From: CALRQJ02 sp943370285
Lineage (GTDB): Bacteria; Bacteroidota; Bacteroidia; Chitinophagales; Chitinophagaceae
Assembly (NCBI GenBank): GCA_943370285.1
Contig: CALRQJ020000002.1
Span: 372,001 to 436,000 of the forward strand
Direction of reading: 5' to 3'
DNA length: 64,000 bases
This document shows positions 53,282-62,750 of the stretch, piece after piece. The notes beneath the pieces were generated by a model that was not told the origin of the DNA, did no database searches, and worked only from the letters and a program-made list of their open reading frames with translations. Within the stretch, counting starts at the first letter, position 1; every line of letters starts with the position of its first letter. Position numbers and translations under genes: made by a program.

Positions 53282-54532
53282 ATGTCAACAACAACTCCCA
53301 ACATTGTTATTGTAGGTGCCGGACCGGCAGGTTCAACAGCATCTTTATACTTGTGTAAAATGGGTATTAAGCATACCATTATTGATAAGCATGAGTTTCC
53401 TCGTCATAAAACCTGTGGAGATGGGTTGACAGGCAGTGTAAAGACAGTATTAGCCCATTTAAACAGAGATTGGCTGCATGAGATTTCTGCATTAGACCAA
53501 CAGTTTAGTAAATGCTATGGTATTCGTATTGTATCGGCTAATTATCATTCGGTCGATTTACCCTTAGTAAGCGACCCAAGTAAATACAATTTTGCACCGG
53601 CTTTTATAGCAAAAAGATTTGATTTTGATAATTTTTTAGTGAGCAAAATCAATCCACAGTTTGCTACTACAAAATTTGGATATGAAGTAACTACCGTTTC
53701 AAGAGCCGATGGGAAAGTAAATGTTACCTTGTCAAAAGAGCATGAAACCGAAACAATTGCGGCTGATATTGTAATTGGTGCAGATAGCGAACGTTCTATA
53801 GTGGTAAAATCACTCTGCCCAAGAAAGAAAAGTTTACCGGATTATTGCGGGTCGGTTAGGGCATATTATTCCGGTGTTACCGGATGCCATGAAGGCAATT
53901 ATTTAGAAATGCATTTCATGAAAGATGTGCCCGGTTATTTTTGGATTTTTCCATTACCCAATGGAATTGTGAATGTTGGCGTTGGAATGCTGAGCAGCGA
54001 TTTAAGTAAAAACAAAACCAACTTAAGAAATCTATTGGTTGATTTTACCAAAGAAAGTCCGGTATTGAAAGAACGTTTTGCTGATGCAAAAATTGAAGGT
54101 AAAATTGAAGGTTGGAGTTTGCCTTTAGGTTCTATCAGATACAAAACATATGGCGATAATTTTATGTTATGTGGCGATGCCGCTTCACTGATTGATCCTG
54201 CAACCGGTGAAGGAGTGAGTAATGCGATGGTATCGGGTCAAATAGCTGCAGAAACCATACAACAGGCAATTGCTTTGGGCAAATGGGATGATGCTAGTTT
54301 AGCTGTATATCATAAGCTATTGTATAAAAAAGTGGGGCCTGAATTGAGGCGGAATGGATTTTACCAAAAAGTGTATGCTACATTTCCATGGGCATTAGAA
54401 TTAGTGTTTAAAAACCTAAGTAAAAGCGAAGGCCTGAGACAACAGATTATTAAAATTCAAGAATACAAGCAACACAGGTGGCAAGTGTTGAATCCATTTT
54501 TTTATATTAGATTACTTACCGGTTGGTGGTAG
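53282..54532 (+). CDS. FAD-dependent oxidoreductase, geranylgeranyl reductase family
   Basis: A 416-residue flavoprotein of the geranylgeranyl-reductase / PHBH-like group, which reduces isoprenoid or fatty-chain double bonds. The dinucleotide-binding loop IVGAGPAGSTASLYL lies near the N-terminus, followed by DKHEFPRHKTCGDGLTG, the PxxKxCGxG motif of this family. The FAD-ribityl motif CGDAASLIDPATGEGVSNA is near residue 297. The TATGTTTG box at 53258-53265 suggests a promoter just upstream. Substrate could be a polyprenyl or quinone side chain. It overlaps the convergent lpxB by 21 bp. Confidence 0.85.
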   Translation: MSTTTPNIVIVGAGPAGSTASLYLCKMGIKHTIIDKHEFPRHKTCGDGLTGSVKTVLAHLNRDWLHEISALDQQFSKCYGIRIVSANYHSVDLPLVSDPSKYNFAPAFIAKRFDFDNFLVSKINPQFATTKFGYEVTTVSRADGKVNVTLSKEHETETIAADIVIGADSERSIVVKSLCPRKKSLPDYCGSVRAYYSGVTGCHEGNYLEMHFMKDVPGYFWIFPLPNGIVNVGVGMLSSDLSKNKTNLRNLLVDFTKESPVLKERFADAKIEGKIEGWSLPLGSIRYKTYGDNFMLCGDAASLIDPATGEGVSNAMVSGQIAAETIQQAIALGKWDDASLAVYHKLLYKKVGPELRRNGFYQKVYATFPWALELVFKNLSKSEGLRQQIIKIQEYKQHRWQVLNPFFYIRLLTGWW

Positions 54533-55636
54533 TACCATACCAACAATAGCTGTAGCTGCTTTCTGTGAAGCACTTTCACCGGTTTGTAACATGGCTTGTA
54601 ATTGCTGATAATCTGCTTTTAATTGAGCTTGTCTGTTTGTATCGTCTAATAATAATTTTAATTCGGCAATCAAATTATTGGTAGTCAATTCATGTTGAAT
54701 CAACTCTTTTACTACCGGCTTATCCATAATCAAATTCACTAATGAAATGTACTTGATGGTGATGATGCGTTTAGCAATTTGATAGCTGATGGCGTTGCCT
54801 TTGTAGCAAACAACTTCCGGCACACCAAACAATGCTGTTTCTAAAGTGGCCGTACCACTCGTTACCAATGCTGCGGAGGCTTGCATTAATAAATCGTAAG
54901 TAGCCCCACGAACTGCTGATACATTGTTATATGGGGCTAAAAAATTGTCATAAAAAGCATCTTGTTGCCCGGGTGCTTTAGCCACCACAAATTGATATTG
55001 CGGAAATGACTTACTCACCGCTAACATGATGGGCAACTTGACAGCAATTTCTTGTTTTCTGCTTCCCGGTAATAAGGCAATGATGGGTGAAGGAGTCGTA
55101 ATTTTTGCTGCTACTCCGTCTTGTTGTTTTTGCTGTACCACTTCCATTAATGGATGCCCAACATATTCTACTTCCCAATGCCAACGGTTTTGAAAATAAT
55201 CTTTTTCGAAAGGTAAAATCACCAGCATTTTATCAATGCATTTTTTCATCTTCTTTACCCTATTTTCCTTCCAAGCCCAAACCTGCGGTGCAATATAATA
55301 GGCCACTTTGATGCCTTGTTTTTTTGCCCATTCAGCAATAGGAAGATTAAAGCCGGGATAATCTATCAGCACTAAAACATCGGGCTTAAAAGCTACTATA
55401 TCTGCCTTGCACCATTTCATGTTTCGTAAAATAGTGGGCAAATTTTTCACCACTTCGGCGAAGCCCATAAAAGCTAAATCTTTAAAATGCTTAACTAGTG
55501 TGGCTCCGGTTGACTGCATCATATCGCCACCCCAACAACGTATATCAGATTCACCATCTAACTGCTGTAAGGCTTTAATCAAATTGCTGCCATGTAAATC
55601 GCCGCTGGCTTCACCGGCTATGATGTAATATCTCAT
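54512..55636 (-). CDS. lpxB: Lipid-A-disaccharide synthase
   Basis: LpxB joins UDP-2,3-diacylglucosamine to lipid X to make the lipid A disaccharide core on the inner-membrane face. The N-terminal IIAGEASGDLHGSNLIKAL is diagnostic, followed by CWGGDMMQSTGATLVKHFKD then LAFMGFAEVVK. In the C-terminal half, ALLPGSRKQEIA and SGTATLETALFGVPEVVCYK close the GT-B fold. The length of 374 is normal. It is the first of a closely packed minus-strand set with the downstream DUF gene, surE, DUF423 and aroK upstream on the same strand. The C-terminus overlaps that of the convergent flavoprotein by 21 bp. Confidence 0.95.
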   Translation of the reverse strand: MRYYIIAGEASGDLHGSNLIKALQQLDGESDIRCWGGDMMQSTGATLVKHFKDLAFMGFAEVVKNLPTILRNMKWCKADIVAFKPDVLVLIDYPGFNLPIAEWAKKQGIKVAYYIAPQVWAWKENRVKKMKKCIDKMLVILPFEKDYFQNRWHWEVEYVGHPLMEVVQQKQQDGVAAKITTPSPIIALLPGSRKQEIAVKLPIMLAVSKSFPQYQFVVAKAPGQQDAFYDNFLAPYNNVSAVRGATYDLLMQASAALVTSGTATLETALFGVPEVVCYKGNAISYQIAKRIITIKYISLVNLIMDKPVVKELIQHELTTNNLIAELKLLLDDTNRQAQLKADYQQLQAMLQTGESASQKAATAIVGMVLPPTGK

Positions 55637-55667
55637 ATCCCGAAAGGGAGTTAATATGCAATAGTTT

Positions 55668-55964
55668 TTAAATAAACTTCACCCCTAAAGCAATGATAGC
55701 CCACAAACAAGTCACAATAAAAATACCACGGGCAGTCTTGTCTTTTTTGGTGTTGACATAAATGGTGAACAACACTGCATTGGCTAACAATGATAAACTA
55801 ATAGCGGCAGTTAACGTACGATGACCCGGTTCTACCCTAAGGTAAGTCAATGCTTCGCTAATACTTAACGGACCGAGTTTATTGATTTTGAAAATCGCAA
55901 ACCCGATGAACGGTGCAAGCAGACCTAACACCAATCCTAGTTTTAAATTATCTTTTTTTAACAT
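55668..55964 (-). CDS. Small membrane protein, 98 aa
   Basis: An unrecognised protein with three hydrophobic segments (LGLVLGLLAPFIGFAIFKI, LTAAISLSLLANAVLFTIYV, FIVTCLWAIIALGVKFI) and a short charged loop, KKDKTAR. It overlaps the surE stop by one base and is followed 31 bp later by lpxB, so it is probably translated in the same operon. No function can be given. Confidence 0.65.
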   Translation of the reverse strand: MLKKDNLKLGLVLGLLAPFIGFAIFKINKLGPLSISEALTYLRVEPGHRTLTAAISLSLLANAVLFTIYVNTKKDKTARGIFIVTCLWAIIALGVKFI

Positions 55965-56749
55965 CAGCCTTTGAGTGTTTTTTCTAATTTGGCTTTTAAA
56001 GTATAGTTGGTTAAATCAAATTGAACCGGAACTACACTTACATAATTGTGTTTCAATGCCCACACATCGGTATCCCTACCTTTATCAAAATTCACAAATT
56101 CGCCAGTAAGCCAATAATACGGTTTGCCATGCGGATCTTTCCTTTCGTCAAAATCTTCTTCGTATTTGGCGTAGGCCTGTCTGCATACTTTTATTCCTTT
56201 TAATAATTCTGCAGACACTGCCGGAATATTGACATTCAAGCAAATATGTTTCTCATTCTTCTTGCCTAAAATTTGTTCTACAATGAGTCGGGCATATTTT
56301 TTGGCGCCTTCAAAATCGGCTTCTACACTATAATCAAGCAAACTAAATCCAATGCTTGGAATGCCTTCAATAGCTGCTTCTAAAGCTGCAGACATGGTGC
56401 CGGAATAAATAACATTAATAGAATGATTTGCGCCATGGTTGATGCCGCTTAAGCAGATATCTGGCTTTCGGTGCAATACTTTATCTACCGCTAGTTTAAC
56501 ACAATCAACCGGTGTACCGCTGCATTGATAAGACTCTATGCCTTCGAATTGGTGTGATGGGTGTAAACGCAATGGATGTCCAATAGTAATGGCATGTCCC
56601 ATACCACTATTAGGTTTATCCGGTGCCACCACTACTACTTTCCCTAAATCTTTCACTGCTTCTACTAATGCCCGTATACCCGGAGCCGTAATACCATCAT
56701 CGTTCGTAATTAAAATGACCGGCTCTTCTTTTTTTTGCTGTTTTGCCAT
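55964..56749 (-). CDS. surE: 5'/3'-nucleotidase SurE
   Basis: A metal-dependent nucleotidase of 261 residues that dephosphorylates nucleoside monophosphates, and is linked to stress survival. The metal-binding start ILITNDDGITAPGIRALVEA followed by APDKPNSGMGHAIT is diagnostic. So are SGINHGANHSINVIYSGTMS and AALEAAIEG further on. The cytosolic enzyme lies between the small membrane protein gene (one-base overlap downstream) and DUF423 (67 bp upstream). The C-terminal part TDVWALKHNYVSVVPVQFDL is typical of the long SurE group. Confidence 0.96.
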   Translation of the reverse strand: MAKQQKKEEPVILITNDDGITAPGIRALVEAVKDLGKVVVVAPDKPNSGMGHAITIGHPLRLHPSHQFEGIESYQCSGTPVDCVKLAVDKVLHRKPDICLSGINHGANHSINVIYSGTMSAALEAAIEGIPSIGFSLLDYSVEADFEGAKKYARLIVEQILGKKNEKHICLNVNIPAVSAELLKGIKVCRQAYAKYEEDFDERKDPHGKPYYWLTGEFVNFDKGRDTDVWALKHNYVSVVPVQFDLTNYTLKAKLEKTLKG

Positions 56750-56816
56750 GGCTGCAAGATACAGTCTGCCGACAATTATAAAAAGTATGGTGAAAGAATT
56801 AACCCGTTTTTAGAAC

Positions 56817-57209
56817 CTATCCCCGTTTCTGTTTAATGCCTAGGCCGAGACAAATCCACCCGGCAACAAAAAATAATCCACCGATAGGTGTAATGGGGCC
56901 TGCCCAACTTAAACCCGGCAACACCAATGCTGCTTTTACGGTAAGTATGTAGAGTGAACAGCTAAATAATACAATACCAATGATAAAAAACCATCCGGCA
57001 ATTTTTACTAATTTATTAGGAAACTGACTGTACACAATAGCCGTTAAAGCCAACGCCAATGCATGATACATTTGATATTTAACACCCGTATCGAATGTTA
57101 CTACAGCGGTTTCAGATACCAACTCTTTTAGTTTATGAGCCCCGAAAGCACCTAAAACAACTGCTAATGCTGCTAAAAAACTAGCAGTTCTCAAAAAACC
57201 TTTATGCAT
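56817..57209 (-). CDS. DUF423 (YgdD/TMEM256-type) membrane protein
   Basis: A 130-residue inner-membrane protein of the DUF423 family, with four hydrophobic helices. The family signature LGAFGAHKLK lies at about residues 19-28, followed by FDTGVKYQMYHALALALTAI and the late GPITPIGGLFFVAGWICLGL. Function is unknown in bacteria. It starts 2 bp from the stop of the upstream aroK gene, so the two are co-transcribed. Confidence 0.88.
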   Translation of the reverse strand: MHKGFLRTASFLAALAVVLGAFGAHKLKELVSETAVVTFDTGVKYQMYHALALALTAIVYSQFPNKLVKIAGWFFIIGIVLFSCSLYILTVKAALVLPGLSWAGPITPIGGLFFVAGWICLGLGIKQKRG

Positions 57210-57211
57210 AA

Positions 57212-57712
57212 TTATGATTTAATCAGTTGGAGTAATTTTTCGATGGTTAGTTGTTGACTAGAAACGGTGAATTGTGCTTTGCTGTAAAAAGGCTGCCGCT
57301 CTGCTAGTTTGGATTGCAAAAAAGTATACAATTCATCATCCTGTAAATTCTTGATTAATGGCCTGTGTGTTTTTTCCGGTTTAAGCCGTTCTACCAACAC
57401 TTCAACAGGGTCGTTTAACCAAATGGTAATGCCATTTTTATTCATCCATTCCATGTTGTTATGAAAACAAGGTGTACCGCCACCGGTGGCTAGCACAAAA
57501 GTTTTCTTTTCTGCAAACCATTTCAACAGTTTTGATTCTGTTTTTCTAAAGTATTCCTCACCGTCTTCTTCAAACAATTCGGAGATTGTTTTTTCTTCCA
57601 AATTCTCAATGAGTTGATCTAAGTCGTAGGCACCGCATTTTAATTTTTTAGCCAATTGTTGACACCAGTAACTTTTGCCACTACCCATCATTCCTAAGAG
57701 AAAAATTTTCAT
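57212..57712 (-). CDS. aroK: Shikimate kinase
   Basis: A P-loop kinase of 166 residues that phosphorylates shikimate at the 3-hydroxyl in aromatic amino acid synthesis. The Walker A motif is GMMGSGKSYW (7-16). The shikimate-binding Asp is in YDLDQLIE, EEYFRKTES carries the substrate-binding Arg, and the Walker-B-like ATGGGTPCF is intact. The lid Arg is in EKTHRPLIKN. It begins 27 bp after the stop of the acyl-CoA dehydrogenase gene and ends 2 bp before DUF423, in a tight minus-strand operon. Confidence 0.95.
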   Translation of the reverse strand: MKIFLLGMMGSGKSYWCQQLAKKLKCGAYDLDQLIENLEEKTISELFEEDGEEYFRKTESKLLKWFAEKKTFVLATGGGTPCFHNNMEWMNKNGITIWLNDPVEVLVERLKPEKTHRPLIKNLQDDELYTFLQSKLAERQPFYSKAQFTVSSQQLTIEKLLQLIKS

Positions 57713-57739
57713 CTGTAAAAAATAAAAATGAAAAAACCG

Positions 57740-58924
57740 CTATTTAAAAGCATTCAATCCCGTTACATCCATTCCCGTAATCAACAAATGAATGTCATGT
57801 GTGCCCTCGTAAGTGATCACACTCTCTAAATTCATCATGTGACGCATAATACTATATTCACCTGTAATGCCCATTCCGCCTAGCATTTGCCTTGCATCTC
57901 GGGCAATATTGGTAGCAATTTCGCAACTGTTTCGCTTGGCCATACTCACTTGTGCCGGTGTAACTTTTCCTTCATTCATCAATACCCCCAAACGCCAAAC
58001 CAATAATTGTGCTTTGGTAATTTCGGTTATCATTTCTGCTAACTTTTTCTGCTGTAATTGAAAGCCACCAATAGGTCGGCCAAATTGTTCTCGTTCTAAA
58101 CTGTAGCGCAAAGCTGTATCATAACAATCCATCGCAGCACCCAATGCCCCCCAGGCAATACCATAACGAGCCTTGGTTAAACAACTCAACGGACCTTTCA
58201 ACCCTTTAACACCGGGTAAAATATTTGCTTTTGGCACTTTCACATTATCAAACACTAATTCTCCGGTTGCCGATGCCCTTAAACTCCATTTGCCATGCGT
58301 TGTTGGTGTGGTAAATCCTTCCATTTCTCTTTCTACAATTACACCACGAATATCGCCGGCTTCGTCTTTTGCCCAAACCACGGCCACTTGTGCAAACGGG
58401 GCATTGCTAATCCACATTTTAGCACCATTCAAAATAACATGATCACCGGCATCTTTAATATTGGTGAGCATACTACTTGGGTCGCTGCCATGATTGGGTT
58501 CAGTTAATCCAAAACAGCCCAACCATTCACCACTACCTAGTTTGGGTAAATATTTCATTTTTTGCTCTTCACTTCCATAAGCATAAATAGGAAACATCAC
58601 CAAGCTACCTTGTACACTAGCCGTACTCCGAACACCGCTATCACCTCTTTCTAATTCCTGCATCATCAATCCGTAGCTGATATAATCTAATCCGCCGCCG
58701 CCGTATTCTACCGGAACTGTTGGACCAAAGCAGCCCAACTCCCCCATCTGCTGAACAATTTGAATGGGAAATTCAGCCCTTTGTGCATAATCTTCAATAA
58801 TGGGAGAAATCTCCTTCTTCACATATTGCCGTACGGTTTCTCTAATCAGTTTGTGTTCTTCCGTCAGTAACTCATCCACTAAAAAATAATCCGGACTTTG
58901 AAATACATCGGTTCTGGCAGCCAT
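57740..58924 (-). CDS. Acyl-CoA dehydrogenase family, glutaryl-CoA dehydrogenase-like
   Basis: A soluble flavoenzyme of 394 residues. The catalytic base is Glu373 in VITYEGTHDIHLLITGM, and the YEGTHDI sequence with RSTASVQGSLVMFPIYAYGS earlier is the pattern of glutaryl-CoA dehydrogenase, which oxidises and decarboxylates glutaryl-CoA to crotonyl-CoA in lysine breakdown. FGLTEPNHGSDPSSM and GPLSCLTKARYGIAWGALGA with AMDCYDTALRY fit too. A general short-chain acyl-CoA dehydrogenase cannot be fully excluded. It is the first gene of a minus-strand operon and is divergent from the serine hydrolase gene across a region with the 21-bp motif. Confidence 0.88.
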   Translation of the reverse strand: MAARTDVFQSPDYFLVDELLTEEHKLIRETVRQYVKKEISPIIEDYAQRAEFPIQIVQQMGELGCFGPTVPVEYGGGGLDYISYGLMMQELERGDSGVRSTASVQGSLVMFPIYAYGSEEQKMKYLPKLGSGEWLGCFGLTEPNHGSDPSSMLTNIKDAGDHVILNGAKMWISNAPFAQVAVVWAKDEAGDIRGVIVEREMEGFTTPTTHGKWSLRASATGELVFDNVKVPKANILPGVKGLKGPLSCLTKARYGIAWGALGAAMDCYDTALRYSLEREQFGRPIGGFQLQQKKLAEMITEITKAQLLVWRLGVLMNEGKVTPAQVSMAKRNSCEIATNIARDARQMLGGMGITGEYSIMRHMMNLESVITYEGTHDIHLLITGMDVTGLNAFK

Positions 58925-58960
58925 AATTGTTGTTTTTGTTTTGTGTACTTAGCCTTGGTG

Positions 58961-59010
58961 CTACTATTTAGCGGCTGTTGCGTCGCACACTTGTACAATA
59001 GTAGTTTTTT
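58961..59010 (+). repeat. 21-bp intergenic motif, copy 2, enclosed in a hairpin with T-run
   Basis: 58976-58996 is identical to 8659-8679. Here the motif sits in the loop of CTACTATT (58961-58968) and AATAGTAG (58997-59004), a perfect 8-bp stem followed directly by TTTTTT (59005-59010). The whole looks like a small transcript end or attenuator-like hairpin facing the plus-strand gene. It lies between the divergent acyl-CoA dehydrogenase and serine hydrolase genes. Confidence 0.55.
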
Positions 59011-59148
59011 CAGCCTTTCTTGGTTACAAATTTAACCCTACGAAAAATACTAACGCTTGTTTGTTTGATTTTTCTTTGCATACTGCAAAAAAAGATGGAA
59101 TATCGTTTAAACCATAGCTTGTTTTACAGTCTATCAACAAAGTTTTGT

Positions 59149-60213
59149 ATGAAATATTTTATAGGATTGATGTTAGCGGCTTCATTAATCAGCTGCCAAA
59201 AAAAAGGAACAGACGGTAGCACCACACCCGAAACCTACTATTTTCCACCCAACAACAGCGATACTTGGGAAACCAAAGCCACGCCTAGTAATTGGGATGA
59301 TGCCAAATTACAAGAAGCGTTTGATTATGCAGGCACTAAAAAAACGTACGGACTTATTGTACTACACAAAGGACGTATTGTAAAAGAGCAATATTGGAAC
59401 GGATGGGATAAAAATACCCGTTACTATATTGCCAGTGCCGGTAAAAGTGTAGCCGCAATGGTGGCGGGCATTGCACAGCAAGAGGGCACCATCAACATCA
59501 ATAATAAAGTATCGCAATATTTAGGAAACGGCTGGACCAGTTTACCCTTAGCCAAAGAAAATTTAATTACGGTAAAACACCAATTGAGCATGACAAGTGG
59601 TTTAGACGATGGTGTCGCCGACCCTGATTGTAAAACACCTGCATGCTTGGTGTACAAGGCAGATGCCGGTAATCGTTGGGCTTATCACAATGCACCCTAT
59701 CATTTATTACACGATGTGGTGGCTGCCGCAAGTGGCCAAACCTGGAATGCCTTTTGCAAAGCCAAACTGTTTGATAAAATTGGCATCAACGGTGCATTTT
59801 GGTTGAATCATGTGATGTATTGCACCACAAGAGATGCAGCCAGATTTGGTAGTTTAACCTTGCGACGTGGCGAATGGAATGGCACACAAGTGCTTACCGA
59901 TCAAAATTATTTCAACGCCATGACCAATACTGCACAAAATATGAATTTGAGTTATGGCTATTTGTGGTGGCTGAATGGTAAAGCAAGTAGCATGGCTCCG
60001 GGTTCTCAAATTGTTTTTCCGGTTTCATTGGCACCCAATGCCCCATCAGACATGTTGATGGCCTTAGGTAAAGATGATAAAAAAATTTATGTGGTACCCA
60101 GTTTAGATGTTGTAGTGGTACGCTTAGGCGATGATGCAGCAGGCACTGCTTTAGGCCCATCTAGTTTTGATAATGAACTTTGGACAAGATTTAAATTAGC
60201 CATGAAATATTGA
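59149..60213 (+). CDS. Serine beta-lactamase-family lipoprotein
   Basis: A 354-residue class C beta-lactamase-like / D-alanyl-peptidase-fold hydrolase. The start at 59149 gives a lipoprotein signal, KYFIGLMLAASLISC with lipidated Cys16; the long frame from 59020 adds an unlikely hydrophobic leader. The catalytic SxxK is Ser96-Ala-Gly-Lys99 in YYIASAGKSVAAMVAG. The Tyr motif appears as WAYHNAPYHLL. Most such Bacteroidota proteins are esterases or peptidases rather than antibiotic-resistance enzymes, so I do not infer resistance. A bidirectional terminator follows. Confidence 0.87.
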   Translation: MKYFIGLMLAASLISCQKKGTDGSTTPETYYFPPNNSDTWETKATPSNWDDAKLQEAFDYAGTKKTYGLIVLHKGRIVKEQYWNGWDKNTRYYIASAGKSVAAMVAGIAQQEGTININNKVSQYLGNGWTSLPLAKENLITVKHQLSMTSGLDDGVADPDCKTPACLVYKADAGNRWAYHNAPYHLLHDVVAAASGQTWNAFCKAKLFDKIGINGAFWLNHVMYCTTRDAARFGSLTLRRGEWNGTQVLTDQNYFNAMTNTAQNMNLSYGYLWWLNGKASSMAPGSQIVFPVSLAPNAPSDMLMALGKDDKKIYVVPSLDVVVVRLGDDAAGTALGPSSFDNELWTRFKLAMKY

Positions 60214-60228
60214 TAAGTTTAGTCAAAT

Positions 60229-60264
60229 AAAAAAGGGAAGTCATGTTGTAGACTTCCCTTTTTT
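60229..60264. terminator. Bidirectional terminator between convergent genes
   Basis: AAAAAAGGGAAGTC (60229-60242) pairs perfectly over 14 bp with GACTTCCCTTTTTT (60251-60264) around an 8-nt loop. It serves the plus-strand serine hydrolase gene and the minus-strand peptidase gene. Confidence 0.9.
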
Positions 60265-60278
60265 CATGCATAAAAATA

Positions 60279-62750
60279 TTATTTCTTTTTCTCTATCTCT
60301 CTATTCAATTCATCAATATCGACGGGTCTTTCAGATGTATCACCCATCAACCAAAGGCTAAAGTAATCGGCTGTTTTCCAAAACCAATATTCATTCATAT
60401 CGCCAAAACCATGGCGTTGCGTTGGCAATAACAACATATCAAAACGCTTATTGGCTTTAATCAAGGCATTTACAACCCTCATAGTATTAGCAGGATGAAC
60501 ATTGTTGTCAATTTCGCCATGAATAAGCAATAGTCTGCCTTTTAGATTTTTTGCGATGTCCGGATTTTTATCGATGGAATAGGCAAAAGTAGTATCACCT
60601 TTTTCGCCGATGGTTTCTTTTACGCCGTGGTGTTTCTCACTCCACCAACGATTATAAATACTATTATCATGGTTACCGGCATTACTCACAGCCACTTTAA
60701 ATACTTCGGGATAAACCAACATCGCAGCTGTACTCATAAATCCGCCGCCGCTATGACCATGAATACCCACTTTTGCTCTGTCAATGAAAGCATACTTATC
60801 TGCCAATTGTTCGATAGCTACTTTTTTATCGGCCAAGCCATAATCTCTTAAATTACCATATCCATAGTTGTGATACCATTTGCTTAAAGATGGATGACCA
60901 CCACGATTACCTAATGTTATCACAATAAAACCAAGTTGTGCTAAACGATCGATCCTATCCATACCACGGCTGAATGCTTTGTTCACTGATTCTGTTTGTG
61001 GACCGGGATAAACATATTCGATGATTGGATATTTTTTGGTGCTATCAAAATCAAATGGCTTATACATTACTCCATAAATATCAGTAATACCGTCATCGGC
61101 TTTTACTTTAAAGGTTTCTGGAAATTTATAGCCCGCTGCAAACAAAGCACTCAAATCAGCCGTTTCTAAATCCATCAATTTTTTGCCTTCATTATTGTAT
61201 AAAACGCTTTTTGGTGTGCTGTTCACTTTCGAAAAATTATCTACAAAAAATGTTTTGCCATCGTTCATGCTGAAGTTATGGTCAAAAGCACCTTCGTTTA
61301 ATAATTTCAATCCACTACCATCAAAATTTACTTTGTACACATGTAACAAGTAGGGATCCTCTCCTTTCTCTCTTCCGTTGGCTGAAAAATAGAGCACTCG
61401 TTTCTTTTCATCAATAGCTACAATATCTTCACAATGCCATGGTCCACTTGTGATTTGATTCTTGAGTTTGCCATTGTCATCATACAAATAAAAATGAGCC
61501 CAACCATCTCTTTCACTCCATTCAATCACTTCTTTTCCGCCATTCACCAAACCCGGTCTTCTTACTTCAACATAGGTATTCAAACGTTCTTCAATTAACG
61601 GTTTTAGCGAACCTGAAGCCACATCAACTACACATTGATCAATGCGTTTTAAATCTCTACTTGTTCTTGAAATGTAAAATTTACTGTTATCGCCCAACCA
61701 GAACAATGGTCTAAAATCATCATCTCTATTGCTTACCAAATTAGGTGCCGACCACACTCCAATGTTTTGATCTTTAAATTGTGCTACATCAATTTTACGT
61801 TGAGATTTATTGGCTACATCGAATAAAATTAAATAATCTGTCGGACTCTCTTTTTCACCCGGCATCCAATATTTATAGGTTTCTAAAGTTGGTCTAGGAT
61901 CGGCAATACTATTGATTACCCATAAATCTTTTACTTTACGGTTATCTACTCTAACCAGACTAAAATATTTACTATCCGGACTCCAATAGGCAAAAACAGA
62001 TTTACGTTTGTTCTTATTTTTCTCCTTATCAACATTGGTTTCGCCACTGCCACTCAAATTGCCCTCACTATGGTAGCTGTAATATTCTACTCCATCTGTT
62101 GTAAGTTGAGTTTGCACAATTGTGCTATCCTCTTCATTCTTTAAAGCCTTTTCATAGTTGGCTTTATCCATCATCCAAAGATTAAAATTTTTACCAAAGA
62201 GTATGATGTTTCCATCGGGTGAAATATTAGCCCACGATGGTTTACGTTTAGGCTTTTTGAAATCATTCAACTCCACTAATTCTTCGGTATTGATGTTGTA
62301 TTCAAAGTAGAAGGTCTTTTTTTCTTTAACCGGCTTCGCATCTTTTTTAGCAGCAGTATCTTTTTTTTCTATTTCTTGTGTACTCTTTACTTCAAACTGA
62401 ATCCAATTCTCATCCTTAATAAAACGCATACTATCTAAGCCAAGGTGTTTGGCATCAAAAGGATCTTTAACAATGGTGGTTATTTTAGCCGCCAATTTAT
62501 CATTATCAAATAATAATTTTTTCTCTCCTTTTGTAGGATCAACAATGTACCATTTCTTTCCTTCAGAAGTTTCGTACATGTACCAGAAACGATCTGACTT
62601 TTTCAACCAATGTGGATCTACATTGAGTGAAAAAATCATTTTATCTAACTTTTTAGGAGAAAAACGGGCAGCAAGTTGGTAATTGGCTTTTTGTTGTGCC
62701 GTAGCAACCAAAGAAACGAAGACAACTAAAACGAATAGCAGTTTACGCAT
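60279..62750 (-). CDS. S9-family dipeptidyl-peptidase IV-like peptidase
   Basis: An 823-residue exported prolyl-oligopeptidase-family enzyme. It has a signal peptide (RKLLFVLVVFVSLVATAQQ) and a long beta-propeller (about 40-560). The C-terminal hydrolase domain has the catalytic triad Ser667 in GHSGGGFMS, Asp748 in HGEIDNNVHP and His780 in RHGFGD. The propeller contains the DPP-IV-type signals WSPDSKYFSLVRVDNRK and VEYYSYHSEG. It should release dipeptides from proline- or alanine-containing peptides in the periplasm or on the surface. It stands alone between a bidirectional terminator and the divergent GDSL gene. Confidence 0.92.
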   Translation of the reverse strand: MRKLLFVLVVFVSLVATAQQKANYQLAARFSPKKLDKMIFSLNVDPHWLKKSDRFWYMYETSEGKKWYIVDPTKGEKKLLFDNDKLAAKITTIVKDPFDAKHLGLDSMRFIKDENWIQFEVKSTQEIEKKDTAAKKDAKPVKEKKTFYFEYNINTEELVELNDFKKPKRKPSWANISPDGNIILFGKNFNLWMMDKANYEKALKNEEDSTIVQTQLTTDGVEYYSYHSEGNLSGSGETNVDKEKNKNKRKSVFAYWSPDSKYFSLVRVDNRKVKDLWVINSIADPRPTLETYKYWMPGEKESPTDYLILFDVANKSQRKIDVAQFKDQNIGVWSAPNLVSNRDDDFRPLFWLGDNSKFYISRTSRDLKRIDQCVVDVASGSLKPLIEERLNTYVEVRRPGLVNGGKEVIEWSERDGWAHFYLYDDNGKLKNQITSGPWHCEDIVAIDEKKRVLYFSANGREKGEDPYLLHVYKVNFDGSGLKLLNEGAFDHNFSMNDGKTFFVDNFSKVNSTPKSVLYNNEGKKLMDLETADLSALFAAGYKFPETFKVKADDGITDIYGVMYKPFDFDSTKKYPIIEYVYPGPQTESVNKAFSRGMDRIDRLAQLGFIVITLGNRGGHPSLSKWYHNYGYGNLRDYGLADKKVAIEQLADKYAFIDRAKVGIHGHSGGGFMSTAAMLVYPEVFKVAVSNAGNHDNSIYNRWWSEKHHGVKETIGEKGDTTFAYSIDKNPDIAKNLKGRLLLIHGEIDNNVHPANTMRVVNALIKANKRFDMLLLPTQRHGFGDMNEYWFWKTADYFSLWLMGDTSERPVDIDELNREIEKKK

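Noticed and set aside
59020..59148. Upstream extension of the serine hydrolase gene to 59020
   Set aside because: The extension encodes a second hydrophobic leader rich in Leu and Cys before a perfect lipoprotein signal starting at 59149.
59149..60213. Antibiotic-resistance beta-lactamase
   Set aside because: SxxK and Tyr motifs fit the wider serine hydrolase family; lipoprotein anchoring and context do not support a resistance role.
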